A DNA stretch of 64,000 nucleotides from JAAZPG01 sp012797375. GTDB lineage: Bacteria; Acidobacteriota; Aminicenantia; Aminicenantales; UBA4085. Below the pieces are notes generated by a model. That model did not search any database, was not told the DNA's origin, and saw only the letters and a list, made by a program, of their open reading frames with translations. Location: positions 1 through 64,000 of the forward strand of contig CALMMC010000125.1 of NCBI GenBank assembly GCA_937868205.1, given 5' to 3'. The position numbers and the translations under genes were made by a program. Below, piece by piece: positions 51,464 through 59,862 of the stretch (its first letter is position 1; each line of letters opens with the position of its first letter).

Positions 51464-52924
51464 ATGCCCAAGCTTGAGCCTGACTTCCAAGACCGGCGCT
51501 TCTTCGTCCGGCTTTTCGGCGACGACGTCTACGCCGTCGGCGGGTTCGTCCGGGACATTCTCCGCCGGAAGCCCTCCGGAGAGATCGATCTCCTCGTCAC
51601 CCGGCGGACCCTCGATGAAATCATCGGGATTCTGGAGCCGAAGGGCAAGGTCGACCTGGTGGGGAAAAGCTTCGGGGTGATCAAATTCACCCGGGCCGGA
51701 CGGACCGTCGATATCGCCCTCCCCCGAATCGACCGGGCCGCGGTCAAGAGCGTCCGGGGGCACAAGGACATCCGGGCTCAATCCGATCCCATGCTCCCCG
51801 TCGAAGAGGATCTCCGGCGCCGCGACTTCCGGTGCAACAGCCTCGCTTGGCGGCTGTCCGACGGAGCCCTGATCGATCCCTTCAACGGCCGCCGGGATAT
51901 CCGGGAGAAAATCCTCCGCCTGACCGACCCGGCGGCTTTTCCCGAGGACCCGCTCCGAGTGCTGCGGGCGGCCCGGTTCGCCTCCGTCCTCGAATTCGCC
52001 GTCGATCCCGAGGTCTACCCCATCGCCCGGAAAGTCGACCTCTCCGGCCTCAGCGTCGAACGGATCGCCGACGAGCTTTTTAAAATCCTTCTCCGCTCCC
52101 CCCGGCCTTCGCGGGGCTTGGAGGAGCTTTTCCGGCTGGGAGCCCTGCGGGCCCTTCTCCCCGAGCTCTATGCCCTGACCTTGGTCATCCAGGATTCCGT
52201 TTTTCATCCCGAAAAGGACGATTTCGGGCACCACACGGTCTGGGCCCACACAAAGCTCACCGTCGACCAGGCCAAGCGGCTGGCCGAAAAGCTCGATCTC
52301 GATCCGGCCAAGCGGCCGGCTCTTCTCTGGGCCGCCCTGTTTCATGACGCCGGCAAGGCGGAGACGACGCATTGGGAATACAAGCGGGGACGAATGGCCG
52401 TCACCAGCGCCGGACACGACACGGCCGGCGAGAAGCTGGCCCTCCGGGTCTTTGACCGCCTGAAAATCCACGCCTGGAACGGGGCCGACGTCCGCGACCT
52501 CGCCCTGCGTCTCATCCGGACGCATCACCGGGCGGCCGAGCTTTGGAACAACCGGACGATCGTGACCAAGAAGGCGTTCAACCGCTTCGCCGCCGACACG
52601 GGGGGCGAGTTCGAACTGGCGGCCGTCCTGGACGCGGCCGACCGGGCCGGACGGGCCGAGCGGCCGGCGGCCGGGCTCGACCGCGAGGCCCGCTGGCTGC
52701 TCGAGTCGATGCGGAAGCACAACGTCTCCAGGGAAACGATCCGTCCGCTCCTGCAAGGGCGGGATCTTCTGAAGCTGAACGTCCCCCCCGGTCCGGGCAT
52801 GGGCAAGCTTCTCAAGGATCTCTACCGACGGCAGCTGGATAATGAATTCGACACCCGGGCCGGCGCCCTGAAAGCGGCCCGCCGCCTCGTCCGGGAACAA
52901 CGGCCGGCAAAGGAGCGCCCATGA
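51464..52924 (+). CDS. cca: tRNA nucleotidyltransferase (CCA-adding/poly(A) polymerase family) with HD domain
   Basis: The 486-residue protein has the class II nucleotidyltransferase head YAVGGFVRDILRRKPSGEIDLLVT, where GG and the Asp pair bind metal and nucleotide. EEDLRRRDFRCNSLAW, DPLRVLRAARFAS and a C-terminal HD-type phosphohydrolase motif (LLWAALFHDAGKAE) follow. The E-D-L-x-R-R-D-F pattern supports CCA addition, with possible repair phosphatase activity from the HD domain. It is divergent from the LEA14-like gene and overlaps galE by ATGA. Confidence 0.88.
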   Translation: MPKLEPDFQDRRFFVRLFGDDVYAVGGFVRDILRRKPSGEIDLLVTRRTLDEIIGILEPKGKVDLVGKSFGVIKFTRAGRTVDIALPRIDRAAVKSVRGHKDIRAQSDPMLPVEEDLRRRDFRCNSLAWRLSDGALIDPFNGRRDIREKILRLTDPAAFPEDPLRVLRAARFASVLEFAVDPEVYPIARKVDLSGLSVERIADELFKILLRSPRPSRGLEELFRLGALRALLPELYALTLVIQDSVFHPEKDDFGHHTVWAHTKLTVDQAKRLAEKLDLDPAKRPALLWAALFHDAGKAETTHWEYKRGRMAVTSAGHDTAGEKLALRVFDRLKIHAWNGADVRDLALRLIRTHHRAAELWNNRTIVTKKAFNRFAADTGGEFELAAVLDAADRAGRAERPAAGLDREARWLLESMRKHNVSRETIRPLLQGRDLLKLNVPPGPGMGKLLKDLYRRQLDNEFDTRAGALKAARRLVREQRPAKERP

Positions 52925-53934
52925 AAAAGGTCCTGGTCGCCGGCGGAGCCGGCTACATCGGCTCCCACACGGTCAAGGAGCTCCGCCGGGCCGGCTTCAA
53001 ACCCGTGGTCTTCGACAATCTTTCAAGCGGGCACCGCGACGCGGCCGGCGGGGCCGAGCTCATCGAGGGCGACCTGCGCGATCCGGACCTGATCGGGCGC
53101 CTGCTCAAGGAGGGCGGTTTCTCGGCCGTTCTCCATTTCGCCTCGCTCATCCAGGTCGGCGAGTCCTTTGTCGATCCCCGCAAATATTACGAGCACAACC
53201 TCCGGACTTCCCTGAACCTGCTGGGGGCGGCCCTGGACGCCGGCGTCCGGGTGTTCATCTTCAGCTCGAGCGCGGCCGTCTACGGCCTGCCCCGGGAGAC
53301 GCCCATCCGCGAGGACCACCCCCTCGACCCGGTCAATCCCTACGGCCGGACCAAGGCGATGATCGAGCAGGTCCTTCGGGATTACGACCGGGCCTACGGC
53401 CTCAAGCACGTCTCCCTCCGCTACTTCAACGCGGCCGGGGCGGACCCGGACGGGGAGCTCGGCGAGCGCCATCATCCGGAAACGCACCTTATCCCCAATG
53501 TCCTCCGGGCCGCCGCCGGGGACGGTTCCATCCTCGGCGTCTTCGGGACGGATTTCCCCACGGCCGACGGGACGGCCGTCCGGGATTACATTCACGTCAC
53601 CGACCTGGCCTCGGCCCATGTCCTCGCCCTCCGCCGTCTCCTGGACGGCGGATCGAGCGAGGTCATCAACCTGGGGACAAACCGGGGATATTCCGTCCGC
53701 GAAGTCATCGCCGCCGCCGAAAAAGCCACCGGGCGGCGCGTTCCCCGGGAAGATCGGCCCCGCCGGGAAGGCGACCCTCCCATTCTTCTGGCCTCGAAGG
53801 AAAAAGCCGAGCGCGTCCTGGGATGGAGGCTTCGCTTTTCCGACCTCGGCACGATTCTCGAGACCGCCTGGGCTTGGCACCTCAAGGAATCCGGAGAGCG
53901 GAAACGTCCGGGCGGCGGCGAAGCCGGTCGCTGA
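52921..53934 (+). CDS. galE: UDP-glucose 4-epimerase (GalE)
   Basis: GalE interconverts UDP-glucose and UDP-galactose. The 337-residue SDR enzyme has VAGGAGYIGSHTVKELRRAG (NAD-binding GxxGxxG), DLRDPDLI, FSSSAAVYG with the catalytic Ser, and Tyr141-x-x-x-Lys145 in NPYGRTK. RYFNAAGADPDGELGERHHPETHLIP, DGTAVRDYIHVTDLA and the C-terminal GxSVREVI also match. ATG overlaps the cca stop. The Arg/Gly tail (RKRPGGGEAGR) is extra. Confidence 0.95.
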   Translation: MKKVLVAGGAGYIGSHTVKELRRAGFKPVVFDNLSSGHRDAAGGAELIEGDLRDPDLIGRLLKEGGFSAVLHFASLIQVGESFVDPRKYYEHNLRTSLNLLGAALDAGVRVFIFSSSAAVYGLPRETPIREDHPLDPVNPYGRTKAMIEQVLRDYDRAYGLKHVSLRYFNAAGADPDGELGERHHPETHLIPNVLRAAAGDGSILGVFGTDFPTADGTAVRDYIHVTDLASAHVLALRRLLDGGSSEVINLGTNRGYSVREVIAAAEKATGRRVPREDRPRREGDPPILLASKEKAERVLGWRLRFSDLGTILETAWAWHLKESGERKRPGGGEAGR

Positions 53935-53966
53935 CGGAGAACGCGATCCTCCGGCTCCCTCTTTGT

Positions 53967-53995
53967 TTGACTCCCCTCCGCCCGCGTGTTATAAA
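53967..53995 (+). promoter_or_regulatory. Promoter of the MltD-like gene
   Basis: TTGACT (53967-53972), a 17-bp spacer and TATAAA (53990-53995) lie 14 bases before the ATG. No ribosome-binding site is visible in the very short predicted leader. Confidence 0.75.
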
Positions 53996-54009
53996 AGTTC
54001 ATTGATCTC

Positions 54010-55443
54010 ATGAAATCATTGAAATTCCTGCCGATCATCCTCATCCTCGCCGGCTGTCTCTTTCTCGTCGACTGCGCCCGCAATGAGACGGCCGTCCGAA
54101 CGGTTCCGCCGCCGCCGGGCAAGGCGGCCGCCGTCCCTGAAGCGCCGCCGTCCGAAAAAGCGGCGCCCGCTCCGGTCCAAGAGGCGACCGGGAAAACGAT
54201 CATTCCCGTCGAGGAAAAAAACTTGGCTTCCGGCGTCCTTCCGGTCAACGGCCAGGCGGCCGATGACGCCTCGATCACGATCGAGGACGTCCTCGAGCTG
54301 TACGCCGAAGCCAAGGCCGCCCGGGAACGAGGCGATTTCGAAGGAGCGGTGGCTTACCTGGACGAGGCTTACGCCGCGCTTCTCCGCCTCCGCATCCCCG
54401 CCGATTCGCCCCTGATCCAGGACAAGGACAACCTCCGCCTGCTGATCGCCCAGCGCATCCAGGAAATCAGCGCCGCCCGCCGCAATCCGGCCGTGGAGAA
54501 TCACAAATCGATCCCCTTGATCGAGAACGAATGGGTTCTCCGGGAGATTCGGTCCTTCACCGGCCCCGAGCGGACGGCCTTCCTGGAAGGCTACCGGCGC
54601 TCCGGATTTTACAAGGATTGGATCGTCGACGAGCTGCAGAAAGCCGGCCTGCCTTCGGATCTGGTCTGGCTCCCGATCGTTGAAAGCATGTACAAACCCC
54701 TGGCTCTGTCTTCGGCCCGGGCTCTCGGCATCTGGCAATTCATCCGGACGACCGGCCTGAATTACGGCTTGAACCAGGACAAGTTCATCGACGAGCGCCG
54801 GGACCCCTATAAGTCGACCTTCGCCGCGATCAAGTACTTGGAACATCTCCACTCGTTTTTCGGCGATTGGACGACCGCCCTGGCCGCCTACAACTGCGGC
54901 GAGGGATATGTCCAGCGGATCATCAATTCGCAGAACATCAGCTACCTGGATAATTTCTGGGATCTTTTCCAGCGCCTTCCCTACCAGACGGCCCGGTATG
55001 TTCCCCGCTTCATCGCCGTCGTCTTGATCATCCGGGACCCGGAAAAATACGGGGTGAGCCTGCCCGCGTCGTATCCGCCGCTCCGCTTCGACACGGTCCG
55101 GATCCAGCACCCGGCCAAGCTGAGCGTCCTGGCGGCCGCCATGGGCTTGGATTCCTCCGAGCTCGAGTTTCTCAACCCCGAGCTCCGTTATCAATCCACG
55201 CCCGACACGCCGTACGATCTCCGCGTCCCCGTCGGGATGGAGGAGCGTCTCCTGGCCGCGCTGCCCGCTCTGCCGAAATATATTCCGCCCGAATACGGGA
55301 CGCACAAGGTGAGGTCGGGGGAAACCCTTTCAACCATCGCCCGCCGGTACGGGACTTCCGTCCAGAACTTGCAGAAAATCAACGGGATCCGGGGAACCTT
55401 GATCCGCGCCGGACAAGTCCTCCGCATCCCCAGCCGCGGCTGA
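54010..55443 (+). CDS. mltD: Lipoprotein lytic transglycosylase with LysM domain (MltD-like)
   Basis: The 477-residue protein has a lipobox ILAGC with Cys16 as the probable acylation site. A Pro/Lys-rich region and a helical segment (EDVLELYAEAKAARERGDFEGAVAYL) follow. The transglycosylase domain contains Glu225 in VESMYKPLALSSARALGIWQF and YLEHLHSFFGDWTTALAAYNCGEGYV. One LysM domain ends the protein (HKVRSGETLSTIARRYGTSV...INGI). It cleaves peptidoglycan from the outer or inner membrane surface. E. coli MltD has two LysM repeats; only one clear copy is seen here, with a weaker possible one near residue 375. Confidence 0.9.
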   Translation: MKSLKFLPIILILAGCLFLVDCARNETAVRTVPPPPGKAAAVPEAPPSEKAAPAPVQEATGKTIIPVEEKNLASGVLPVNGQAADDASITIEDVLELYAEAKAARERGDFEGAVAYLDEAYAALLRLRIPADSPLIQDKDNLRLLIAQRIQEISAARRNPAVENHKSIPLIENEWVLREIRSFTGPERTAFLEGYRRSGFYKDWIVDELQKAGLPSDLVWLPIVESMYKPLALSSARALGIWQFIRTTGLNYGLNQDKFIDERRDPYKSTFAAIKYLEHLHSFFGDWTTALAAYNCGEGYVQRIINSQNISYLDNFWDLFQRLPYQTARYVPRFIAVVLIIRDPEKYGVSLPASYPPLRFDTVRIQHPAKLSVLAAAMGLDSSELEFLNPELRYQSTPDTPYDLRVPVGMEERLLAALPALPKYIPPEYGTHKVRSGETLSTIARRYGTSVQNLQKINGIRGTLIRAGQVLRIPSRG

Positions 55444-55454
55444 AATCGAAAGAG

Positions 55455-55539
55455 GGAGACACAAAGCCTTTTCACCCTGTTTCCCTGTTTCCCAGAGCCG
55501 GATATCAACTGAAATTAGGTGAAGAGGCATTGTGTCTCC
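55455..55539. repeat. Interspersed repeat family 2, copy 1 (inverted)
   Basis: Arms of 22 bases (55455-55476 and 55518-55539), GGAGACACAAAGCCTTTTC... and its complement, match at 20 of 22 positions. The spacer contains TTTCCCAGAGCCGGA, shared with the copy at 58782-58870. The element starts within a dozen bases of the mltD TGA. Confidence 0.9.
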
Positions 55540-55678
55540 TCATTATAAGAGAGACGCTTCCACATAGAACGGCCGCGATGGATCATGGCTTTCGAGTGTC
55601 AAGAGCGGATCAGCTCGGCGATCGTCAAGAGCAAAACCGATCCGTCCGAAAACCGGGCCAGGCCGTCGATAAACCGCA

Positions 55679-55707
55679 TTGACACCGGCCGGGGATGAAC
55701 GTATCAT
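55679..55707 (+). promoter_or_regulatory. Promoter of the DUF2177-like gene
   Basis: TTGACA (55679-55684), a 17-bp spacer and TATCAT (55702-55707) lie 22 bases before the chosen ATG, with AAGGAAAGG in between as ribosome-binding site. Confidence 0.75.
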
Positions 55708-55729
55708 CTTCCCGGCAAGGAAAGGTTCC

Positions 55730-56155
55730 ATGATTCTCAAATACGCCGTACTATGGATTGTTTCTTTCATCGGCGTAAGCGCCGTGGACGCCCTCTGGCA
55801 TCTCGTTCTCTGGGGACGGATCTACCGCCGGGACATCCGCAAGGTCGCCGCGGTCGTCGACGGCAAGCTCGTCCTGAACGGGATCAGCGGAGCGCTCTCC
55901 CAAGTCCTGGTGATCACGGCTTTCGTCGTCCTCGCTTCCCTTCAGCTTTCCTCGGCCGATCCCTATCTCAAAGGAATCCTGGCCTGCGCGGCCGGCGGCG
56001 TTCTCGGGATTTCCGCGTATGGATTGGTGAACCACTGGATCGTCCGGGACTGGAGCCTTTCCCTGACGGTTCTCGAAGTCATTTGGGGCCCGGTCCTCGG
56101 GGCGTTCGCCGGATTTCTCATCGTCGGGACGGCCCGGCTGTTGAAGATCGGCTGA
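55730..56155 (+). CDS. DUF2177-like four-span membrane protein
   Basis: The 141-residue protein has four hydrophobic spans. It starts MILKYAVLWIVSFIGVSAVDALWHLVLWGRIYRRDIRKV, which resembles the DUF2177 opening where a D-x-x-W motif ends helix 1. Subsequent spans are VLVITAFVVLASL, GILACAAGGVLGISAYGLVNHWIV and VIWGPVLGAFAGFLIV. ATG 55730 follows AAGGAAAGG and a consensus promoter; the frame is open further upstream without such signals. Function unknown. The DAK2-DegV gene follows by 15 bases and is probably cotranscribed. Confidence 0.65.
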   Translation: MILKYAVLWIVSFIGVSAVDALWHLVLWGRIYRRDIRKVAAVVDGKLVLNGISGALSQVLVITAFVVLASLQLSSADPYLKGILACAAGGVLGISAYGLVNHWIVRDWSLSLTVLEVIWGPVLGAFAGFLIVGTARLLKIG

Positions 56156-56170
56156 TTCGGACGATCGGCG

Positions 56171-57988
56171 ATGTCCACGACATCCCAGCGGTCAAACGGA
56201 AAAAGCTATTATTACGCCTTTCTCGCCGGGACGAAAAAGATCCTGGAAAATCAGAATGAGCTGAACCGGATCAATGTTTTTCCCGTCCCCGATGCCGACA
56301 CCGGCTCCAATCTCGCCTCGACCCTCCGGGCCGTCGTCGAGCGAGTCCGTCCGCATCGCTCCTACGGGGCGACCTCCGCGGCGATCGCGGCGGCCGCCCT
56401 GGAGGGCGCCCGGGGCAACTCAGGCGTCATTTTCGCCCAATTTCTTTACGGTCTCGGGGCCGAATCCCGAGACTGGACCGAGGTTTCGCCGGCCCGCTTC
56501 GCCCGCTCCGTCCTGAAAGCGGTCCGCTATATGTACGAAGCGATCGCCGAGCCGGTCGAGGGAACGATGATTACGGTCATCCGCCGGTGGGCCGAGTATC
56601 TCGAATCCCGGGAGAAAGAAGCTGAAAATTTTTTGAAGGTCTTGGCCGATTCCCGCGGCCGGGCGCTCGAAGCCCTCCAGGAAACACGACACCGGTTGGC
56701 GGCCATGAAGAAAGCCGGCGTCGTCGACGCCGGCTCCAAGGGCGTGGTCCTCTTTCTCGAGGGGGCGATCGATTTCTTGATCAAGCCCTCGCATAAGAAG
56801 ATCATCTCGATCCGGGCCGAGGCGATCGAAATCGAACACACCGAAGCGGTCTCGGCCGCCCCCGTCGGCCGGCGCTACTGTGTCGAGGCCTTGATCCGCC
56901 CCCATCCGGGCCGGGAGGCCGCGGGATTGGACCGGGACGCCTTGAGTTCCCTGGTTTCAAAAGCCGGGGACTCCCTGGTGATCGCCGGATCCAGGGACAC
57001 CCTCCGCCTCCACGTCCACGCGGACGAGCCTCCGGAAATCTTTTACGCGATCCGCGATTTCGGGCTCTGCGTCCATCAGAAAGCCGATGACATGCAGCGG
57101 CAATACGAAACGGTCCACCGCCGGAAGAGAAACGTCGCCCTGGTCACGGATTCCAGCTGCGATCTTCCCGGCCTCCTTCTCGACCATCATCAGGTCCATG
57201 TGATTCCGCTCCGCCTGAATTTCGGCCCTTGTTCCTATCTCGACAAGACGACAATCTCCCCCGACCGCTTCTACACGATGTTGGACGAAGACCGCGGATT
57301 TCCCACGTCGGCCCAACCTAACGCCAAGGCGTTCGAGGACATGTACGCCCGGCTGGCCGCCCATTATGATTCGATCCTCTCCATCCACCTGTCCGGGAAA
57401 CTGAGCGGGACGTACGCCGGCGCCGCCTCGGTTGCCGAGCGGGTTTCGCGGAAGACGGGGAAAAAAATCACCGTCATTGATTCCCGGACGCTGTCCGGCG
57501 CCCTCGGCTTGGTGGTTCTCCGGACAGCCCGGGCCCTTGAGGCGGGCGCCTCCCACGAAGAGGCCGCGGCCGAAGCCGAACGGGTCAGGCCGAGGTCGAG
57601 AATCCTGGTGGGCGTGCGGACCCTGAAATACATGGTCCGCGGCGGCCGGGTCAGCCCGATGGCCGGCCGATTGGCGAACCTGTTGAACCTGAAACCGGTC
57701 GTGTCCATGAAGGAAAACGGCGAGTCAACCGTTTCCGACAAGGCGTTCAGCCGCCGGGGCAACCTCAAAAACATCCGCCGGCAGGCGAGAAAGGCCGCGG
57801 CCGGAAGCCGGGTTTGGGAATCCTGCGTCCTTCACGCCCACAACCCGGAGGAAGCCGGGATTTATGCCCTTGAGATGGAAGAGATCTTCGGCCGGAAGCC
57901 GGCCTATCTCATGGATATTTCGCCCGTGATCGGCCTGAACGCGGGCGTGGGGGCCGTGGCCGTCTCGTTCCTGATGGAAGAGGCGTGA
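56171..57988 (+). CDS. Fused FakA-like (DhaL/DAK2) kinase and FakB-like (DegV) fatty-acid-binding protein
   Basis: The 605-residue protein joins two normally separate partners. Residues 1-200 are a DhaL/DAK2 kinase domain (NRINVFPVPDADTGSNLASTL for ATP/Mg2+ binding; ARGNSGVIFAQFL). Residues about 235-315 match the FakA C-terminal domain (YCVEALI...GDSLVIAGSRDTLRLHVHADEP). From about 320 a complete DegV domain follows (VALVTDSSCDLPG...VIPLRLNFG...SIHLSGKLSGTY...IDSRTLSGALG). In Gram-positives FakB binds a fatty acid that FakA phosphorylates to acyl-phosphate. A single-chain fatty acid kinase is the likely role here. The gene begins shortly after the DUF2177-like gene. Confidence 0.88.
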   Translation: MSTTSQRSNGKSYYYAFLAGTKKILENQNELNRINVFPVPDADTGSNLASTLRAVVERVRPHRSYGATSAAIAAAALEGARGNSGVIFAQFLYGLGAESRDWTEVSPARFARSVLKAVRYMYEAIAEPVEGTMITVIRRWAEYLESREKEAENFLKVLADSRGRALEALQETRHRLAAMKKAGVVDAGSKGVVLFLEGAIDFLIKPSHKKIISIRAEAIEIEHTEAVSAAPVGRRYCVEALIRPHPGREAAGLDRDALSSLVSKAGDSLVIAGSRDTLRLHVHADEPPEIFYAIRDFGLCVHQKADDMQRQYETVHRRKRNVALVTDSSCDLPGLLLDHHQVHVIPLRLNFGPCSYLDKTTISPDRFYTMLDEDRGFPTSAQPNAKAFEDMYARLAAHYDSILSIHLSGKLSGTYAGAASVAERVSRKTGKKITVIDSRTLSGALGLVVLRTARALEAGASHEEAAAEAERVRPRSRILVGVRTLKYMVRGGRVSPMAGRLANLLNLKPVVSMKENGESTVSDKAFSRRGNLKNIRRQARKAAAGSRVWESCVLHAHNPEEAGIYALEMEEIFGRKPAYLMDISPVIGLNAGVGAVAVSFLMEEA

Positions 57989-58010
57989 GCCGCCGGAAGG
58001 GAAGGCTTCG

Positions 58011-58781
58011 GTGATCGGACCGCTTTTGACCGCGGCGGGGATCGTGTTCCTCTACATGACCGGGCTCTGCGTCCTGGCCCTGGTCCGGAAGAATTATTCC
58101 ATCGTCGACGCCGGCTGGGGACCCGGCTTCGTCCTGGCGGCCGCGGCCTTGTTCCTCCGAGATCCGGATTTTTCTCCGGCCCGTCTCCTCATGACCGCTC
58201 TGATCACGCTCTGGGCCGCCCGCTTGAGCTTCCACATTCTTCGGAGAAACGCCGGAAAGCCGGAGGACTTCCGCTACGCCGCCATGAGGAAACGGTGGGG
58301 CAAAGCCGCCCCGCTGAAGTCGTACATTTTCATCTTCCTCTTCCAAGGGGCGGTGATGCTCCTCGTCTCCTCCCCCCTGACGGCCGTCTTCCTCTCCCCG
58401 GCCAGGCCGCTCTCCATCCTCGACGCCGCCGGAACGGCGGTCTTTCTGGCCGGGTTTCTTTTCGAGACCGTCGCCGACCGCCAGCTCGCCGCCCACATCC
58501 GCGACTCGGGAAACAAAAAGATGCTCATGACCCGAGGTCTCTGGTCGCTTTCCCGTCACCCGAACCATTTCGGGGAAGCGACTCTGTGGTGGGGTTTGGG
58601 CCTGATCGCCCTGTCTTCAAGATATGGCTGGGCCGGGCTCATCGGCCCGGCCGTCATCACCTTCTTCCTCCGGTTCGTTTCCGGCGTGCCGCTCCTGGAG
58701 AAAAAGTATGCCGGTCGGCCGGACTGGGAGGAGTATAAAAAGAAGACGCCCGTCTTTTTCCCGCGCTTGCCCGGGGCGTGA
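58011..58781 (+). CDS. DUF1295-family membrane protein (steroid 5-alpha-reductase-like)
   Basis: The 256-residue protein has six or so spans and the DUF1295 blocks NYSIVDAGWGPGF near the start, RLSFHILRRNAGKPEDFRYAAMRKRWG, and the C-terminal TRGLWSLSRHPNHFGEATLWWGLGL with GVPLLEKKYAGRPDWEEYKKKTPVFFP. These proteins resemble steroid 5-alpha reductases and isoprenylcysteine methyltransferases, and the substrate is generally unknown. The start codon is GTG, with GGAAGG upstream. The family-2 repeat starts at the base after its TGA. Confidence 0.88.
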   Translation: MIGPLLTAAGIVFLYMTGLCVLALVRKNYSIVDAGWGPGFVLAAAALFLRDPDFSPARLLMTALITLWAARLSFHILRRNAGKPEDFRYAAMRKRWGKAAPLKSYIFIFLFQGAVMLLVSSPLTAVFLSPARPLSILDAAGTAVFLAGFLFETVADRQLAAHIRDSGNKKMLMTRGLWSLSRHPNHFGEATLWWGLGLIALSSRYGWAGLIGPAVITFFLRFVSGVPLLEKKYAGRPDWEEYKKKTPVFFPRLPGA

Positions 58782-58870
58782 CAATCGGGAGACACCATCC
58801 CCATTCACCCGATTTCCCTGAGCCGGAAATTCACAAAAACAGGGTGCATTGGGATGGTGTCTCCCGATTG
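58782..58870. repeat. Interspersed repeat family 2, copy 2 (inverted)
   Basis: Arms of 29 bases (58782-58810 and 58842-58870) begin CAATCGGGAGACACCATCCC and pair at 27 of 29 positions. The spacer includes TTTCCCTGAGCCGGAAAT. The left arm starts at the first base after the DUF1295 gene stop. Confidence 0.92.
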
Positions 58871-58923
58871 CCTCCGTATTGGCGGCCGCCCCGAAGAGGA
58901 GAACGGCGTCTTCGAACCCCTCT

Positions 58924-59862
58924 TCAACCGGACAGGCGGCCGCCCTCCGCCGGATGGATATGGACATACACCTTGCGAAGCATCTCCACGTCCTCTCGCA
59001 ATCGCGTCTCGGCGGCCGTGGCGATTTCGTCCGCCTCGCCGACGCGGAGGGCGCTGTTCACCCGGATGATGATATTGGCCACGAGGTAGGGTCCGAAGCG
59101 ATGAGCCCGAATGTCCTCGATGCTGACGACGCCCGGAACGTCCCGCAGGGAGGCCGCGAACCGCTCCTTCATCTCCTCGCTCGGGAGGGTGTTCATCAGC
59201 TCGTCGGCCGACTCCAGGAGAATGGAAAATCCGGTTTTGGCCACGATCACCGCGACCGCCGCCCCGGCGATCGGATCGGCCCAGGGATGCCCGGAAAGGG
59301 AAAGGAGAATGCCGGCTCCCACGCCGAGAGAGGCGAGAACGTCGTTGCGATGGTCCCGGGCGATGGCCTTCACGGCGAGGCTGTCGGTCACCCGCCCGGC
59401 GCGACGGGCTTGGAACATCAAAAAAAGCTTGGCGGCCACCGTGCCGGCGGCCGTCCACAACGTGAAAGAGGCGATGGCCGCGGGCGTCTCCTTTCCTTTG
59501 ATCAAATCGAAAAGGGAATCGACGGCGTCCCAAAAAATCGCCAGGCCGCTCGTGACGACGAAGGCGCCGACCACGAGAGCGGCGATCGTTTCGTATTGAT
59601 GATGGCCGTAGGGATGTTCGCGGTCGGCCGGCTTGCCCGACATCCCGACGAAGAATTTGACCACCAGGAAGTAGACGACGTCTGAGACGGAATTGATCCC
59701 GTCGGCCAGGAGGGCCTTGCTGTGGCCGAGGATTCCCAAGCCGAGCTTGGCCGCGGCCAGGACGGCGTTTCCGGCCAAGCCGAGGTTGACGACGAGCCGG
59801 ATCATGCGCCGTTGCTTCACCCGGCCGTCCGGCGGGCGCGGGACACCGTCCGCCGGCTTCAT
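58924..59862 (-). CDS. Cation diffusion facilitator (CDF) transporter
   Basis: The 312-residue protein has six spans and the CDF metal-site motifs KALLADGINSVSDVV (TM2, Asp ligands) and IARDHRNDVLASLG (TM5, His/Asp ligands). It also has HPYGHHQYE after TM2 and a C-terminal cytoplasmic ferredoxin-like domain (LRDVPGVVSIEDIRAHRFGPYLVANIIIRV). It probably exports Zn2+, Fe2+ or Mn2+ against protons. Its start overlaps the preceding methyltransferase stop by four bases, so the pair is coupled. Confidence 0.92.
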   Translation of the reverse strand: MKPADGVPRPPDGRVKQRRMIRLVVNLGLAGNAVLAAAKLGLGILGHSKALLADGINSVSDVVYFLVVKFFVGMSGKPADREHPYGHHQYETIAALVVGAFVVTSGLAIFWDAVDSLFDLIKGKETPAAIASFTLWTAAGTVAAKLFLMFQARRAGRVTDSLAVKAIARDHRNDVLASLGVGAGILLSLSGHPWADPIAGAAVAVIVAKTGFSILLESADELMNTLPSEEMKERFAASLRDVPGVVSIEDIRAHRFGPYLVANIIIRVNSALRVGEADEIATAAETRLREDVEMLRKVYVHIHPAEGGRLSG

